35,734 nt of DNA, from the NCBI GenBank assembly GCA_964466195.1, contig CAYXMQ010000032.1, positions 1 through 35,734 on the forward strand. Direction: 5' to 3'. Below, piece by piece: positions 33,614 through 35,734 of the stretch. Source of the stretch: PFJX01 sp964466195 (GTDB lineage: Bacteria; Pseudomonadota; Gammaproteobacteria; Burkholderiales; Thiobacillaceae). The stretch's first letter is position 1; each line of letters opens with the position of its first letter. The notes beneath the pieces were generated by a model. That model worked only from the letters and a program-made list of their open reading frames with translations. It did not search any database and was not told the origin of the DNA. The translations under genes and the position numbers were made by a program.

Positions 33614-34351
33614 ATGCGCATCGCGCTGATCTCCGACATCCACGGCAACCTCGCCGCGCTTGAGGCGGTCGCCAAGGACATCCGGCGTCGCGGCGTCGAT
33701 CAGATCGTGAATTTGGGGGATTGCATTTCCGGGCCCTTGCTGCCGCTGGAGACCGCCCAGTACCTGATGGCGGAGGGGTGGCTCTGCCTGGCGGGAAACC
33801 ACGAGCGGCAAATGCTCAGCCAGGGGCCGCAGCCCAAGAGCGCCTCGGATGCCTACGCGCTGGCGCAACTCACCGCTAAGGAACGGGCATGGCTCGCGGC
33901 CTTGCCGGCCACGTTGCGCTTCTCGCCCGAGGTCTTTTTATGCCACGGCACGCCGGGCAGCGACGCCGAGTACATGCTGGAAACCGTCGAGTCCGGCATC
34001 GCGCGCGTTGCGACGCGAAGCGAAATCGACGCGCGGCTCGGCTCTGAAGCTTCGCCGCTGGTGGCATGCGGGCACACGCATGTGCCGCGCGCCGTACGCA
34101 GCCGCCGCGGCCAGCTCATCGTGAATCCCGGCAGCGTCGGCAGGCAGGCCTACGACGACACGCTGCCGATGCCGCATGCGGTCGAAACCGGCTCGCCGGA
34201 CGCGCGCTACGCGATCATTGAAAAGCAGCCTGCCGGATGGATCGCATCCTTGCTTGCAGTGCCCTACAACCATGCGTCCATGGCGCGTCTGGCCAAGCTG
34301 CGCGATCGGCCGGAATGGGAATACGCGCTGATGACCGGCTATATGCCATGA
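33614..34351 (+). CDS. Metallophosphoesterase, calcineurin-like (YfcE/MJ0936 type)
   Basis: This 245-aa cytoplasmic phosphodiesterase carries all metal-binding blocks of the calcineurin-like superfamily: ALISDIHGNLAALEAV (D and H), VNLGDCISGP, LAGNHERQM, LCHGTPGSD and VACGHTHVPRA. Relatives hydrolyse small phosphodiesters or cyclic nucleotides, but the substrate is not evident. It lies 8 bp after the tlpA-like gene and 16 bp before a membrane protein gene. The call is firm at the superfamily level only. Confidence 0.9.
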   Translation: MRIALISDIHGNLAALEAVAKDIRRRGVDQIVNLGDCISGPLLPLETAQYLMAEGWLCLAGNHERQMLSQGPQPKSASDAYALAQLTAKERAWLAALPATLRFSPEVFLCHGTPGSDAEYMLETVESGIARVATRSEIDARLGSEASPLVACGHTHVPRAVRSRRGQLIVNPGSVGRQAYDDTLPMPHAVETGSPDARYAIIEKQPAGWIASLLAVPYNHASMARLAKLRDRPEWEYALMTGYMP

Positions 34352-34367
34352 AACCGACTGCCGCAAT

Positions 34368-34880
34368 ATGCCCCCCCGACCGCATCCGCTCCGCACACAC
34401 GCGTTTATACTCGTCGCGCCATGCGTCGTGGCGGGAGATGTCTATCTGGCGCTCGATGCGCGCGGTGAGATCGACCGCCTGATCGAGGCCGCCTTGTTGT
34501 TGGATCTGGCCGTCCTGGTGCCGTGTCTGTATTGGCTGTGCGATCGAGAGCGCGGCAGATCAGCCGTGCTGCGTGCGGCGGCGCTAGCCTGCCTGGGCAT
34601 CTGGGCCGCATTGAAGCTGGTACCCGAATCGGAGCATGATCTGCTCGGCTATGTCGCGCCGCTGCGCTACGCAGGGCTTGCTGTGCTCGTTTGGCTGGAA
34701 TTGGCCTTGCTGTTGACGATCTATCGCACCGTGTTCGGCGGCGGCTCGCTGCAGGAGGCCGCCGCAAAGGCGCAGGAAAGCGCTGACCTGCCGCTTTGGC
34801 TTGCCCGTCTGTTGGCGTGGGAGGCCCTGCTGATGCGCCGCCTTTGGCGGCAGCTGAAGAGAGTATTTGGCGGCGACTGA
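34368..34880 (+). CDS. Small multi-helix membrane protein of unknown function
   Basis: This 170-aa protein has about four predicted membrane helices: around residues 11-27, 40-58 (AALLLDLAVLVPCLYWL), 67-85 (VLRAAALACLGIWAALKLV) and 95-120 (LRYAGLAVLVWLELALLLTIY). A short basic cytoplasmic tail (RRLWRQLKRVFGGD) follows. I do not recognise the family. It lies 16 bp after the metallophosphoesterase gene, ending the plus-strand run. The start ATG has no good ribosome site, so translation may be coupled. Confidence 0.65.
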   Translation: MPPRPHPLRTHAFILVAPCVVAGDVYLALDARGEIDRLIEAALLLDLAVLVPCLYWLCDRERGRSAVLRAAALACLGIWAALKLVPESEHDLLGYVAPLRYAGLAVLVWLELALLLTIYRTVFGGGSLQEAAAKAQESADLPLWLARLLAWEALLMRRLWRQLKRVFGGD

Positions 34881-35146
34881 ACGCCATCAGGCGCAACGAT
34901 ACAGGGCGGCACGGGTTCCGGCCGCTCCGATCGGACACGGCGGAGAATCAGGACGGGCTCCACAATGGCGGACAGCTGTCGCATCATGCTGCGGTTGCAG
35001 GCGAGACACATCCGGCGGCCAAGGTTGCCCAGTTCGAAACGAACGCCCATTCACAGCCGGTTGCTGGGTGAAACAACGGGAATGCGGGAAGAAAAGACCC
35101 TACGAATGGGGTTTTATTCCACGTCATTGGGTGATAAATAAAAGAC

Positions 35147-35599
35147 ATGTCCAAATACAAACTGTCATTCATCGGCCTGGCGCTGGCTTCCGCCGTATTG
35201 TTCATTTCGCTTGCTTTCAAAGTGGATATATTTGAATCCATCATTGAGCACCTCTCGATACTCGAACGCCACGAAGCCGACGAATTCATCATTCCGCTGG
35301 CCATCTTGGCCCTCTTCGCCTTACTCGACCAGAATAGAAGACAGCGACTCGATCATGTCGAGATTGAAAAAATCAAAATATACAAAGCCATGCTGTCCTC
35401 CACCCACCATATCCTGAACAACTTTCTGAACCAGATGCTGTTATTCAAGATGGCCGCTGAAGACACGCCGGGATTCGATCCTGAAGTATTAGCGTTGTAT
35501 GACGAGATCATCAAAGGTGCATCCCTGCAGATTGCAGCGCTGGGCAGCATCGGCCAAATTGATGAGACCACCATCTTTGCGTCGGTTGCGCCGAAATAG
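35147..35599 (+). CDS. Small membrane protein with histidine-kinase-like dimerisation segment
   Basis: This 150-aa protein has two membrane helices (about residues 7-25 and 48-62), then a charged linker (DQNRRQRLDHVEIEKIKIYK) and a helical segment MLSSTHHILNNFLNQMLLFK. The H-(H)-x-x-NN pattern resembles the phosphoacceptor helix of sensor kinases, but no ATPase domain follows: the chain stops about 55 residues later. It could be a truncated kinase, a kinase partner or a phosphotransfer protein. A 266-bp gap precedes it, so it has its own promoter, and its composition is less GC-rich than the C1 genes. Its function is unknown. Confidence 0.65.
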   Translation: MSKYKLSFIGLALASAVLFISLAFKVDIFESIIEHLSILERHEADEFIIPLAILALFALLDQNRRQRLDHVEIEKIKIYKAMLSSTHHILNNFLNQMLLFKMAAEDTPGFDPEVLALYDEIIKGASLQIAALGSIGQIDETTIFASVAPK

Positions 35600-35646
35600 G
35601 CTCTCCGTCAAGCGCACCACTGCGTTCAAGGGCGCCGCGATGGAAG

Positions 35647-35665
35647 AAGGCTCGGCATAAGCCTT
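35647..35665 (+). terminator. Weak stem-loop downstream of the last gene
   Basis: AAGGCT and AGCCTT pair as a 6-bp stem with a 7-nt loop, 48 bp after the last stop codon. The T-tract is short, so it is only a possible terminator. Confidence 0.3.
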
Positions 35666-35734
35666 TCGGTTAGCACTACCAGGCTGGTGAGAAACTCGCC
35701 GCCCCTTGCTGGCAGCGGGAATTCGGGCAAACTG

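Noticed and set aside
34721..35050. Minus-strand 109-codon frame across the 34.88-35.15 kb gap
   Set aside because: It overlaps a plausible plus-strand membrane gene and shows arginine/serine-rich shadow composition with no domain.

Overview
The window looks like a chromosomal segment of a high-GC proteobacterial methylotroph. The decisive evidence is a nearly contiguous block (about 12.7-31.8 kb) of genes for tetrahydromethanopterin (H4MPT)/methylofuran-linked formaldehyde oxidation: fae, mtdB, mch, fhcBADC, mptG and the companion genes that travel with them. Gene content alone does not let me choose safely between beta- and gammaproteobacteria. I see no rRNA, tRNA, CRISPR array, insertion sequence or phage gene.

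Layout. (1) 0.1-2.4 kb: a TetR regulator with inverted repeats before its own start and after its terminator, a small Cys-rich protein, a secreted DsrE-like protein, and a convergent OmpW-family porin. (2) 2.35-5.8 kb: a 490-bp gene-free stretch with strong RNA-fold potential, then a MASE1-PAS-PAS-GGDEF-EAL protein. (3) 5.8-12.7 kb, minus strand: a double cupin, then an apparent uptake module (BNR/sialidase-like protein with a CxCC motif, thioredoxin-like protein, TonB-dependent receptor, short-form ExbB, ExbD, TonB), preceded by a PCu(A)C-type copper chaperone. (4) 12.7-18.8 kb, minus strand: fhcB-fhcA-fhcD-fhcC, a histidine phosphatase and folP, mostly with 4-14 bp overlaps. (5) 19.2-27.0 kb, plus strand: mptG, mtdB, an ATP-grasp ligase, mch, a RimK-like ATP-grasp ligase, a CitG-like protein, fae and a zinc-finger/pterin-synthase fusion. 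(6) 26.9-31.8 kb: a minus-strand HisA-like gene wedged between plus-strand genes, then an MfnD-like ATP-grasp ligase, an MfnF-like protein, pabB and an MfnE-like kinase. (7) 31.8-35.7 kb: a chemoreceptor without a ligand domain, a TlpA-type thioredoxin, a metallophosphoesterase and two small membrane proteins, the last resembling a histidine-kinase dimerisation segment without an ATPase.

How it fits together: Fae condenses formaldehyde with H4MPT, MtdB oxidises methylene- to methenyl-H4MPT, Mch hydrolyses this to formyl-H4MPT, and FhcABCD moves the formyl group to methylofuran and releases formate. MptG and PabB (and perhaps FolP, the phosphatase and the pterin-synthase fusion) serve pterin cofactor synthesis. 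The MfnD/E/F-like proteins, RimK-like ligase, CitG-like protein, other ATP-grasp ligase and HisA-like protein are probable methylofuran/H4MPT biosynthesis or tailoring enzymes, several without an assigned reaction. The most unusual items are the zinc-finger/pterin-synthase fusion (with one expected zinc-ligand His replaced by Gly), the structured leader before the c-di-GMP gene, the putative copper uptake module, and the tightly interleaved HisA-like gene.
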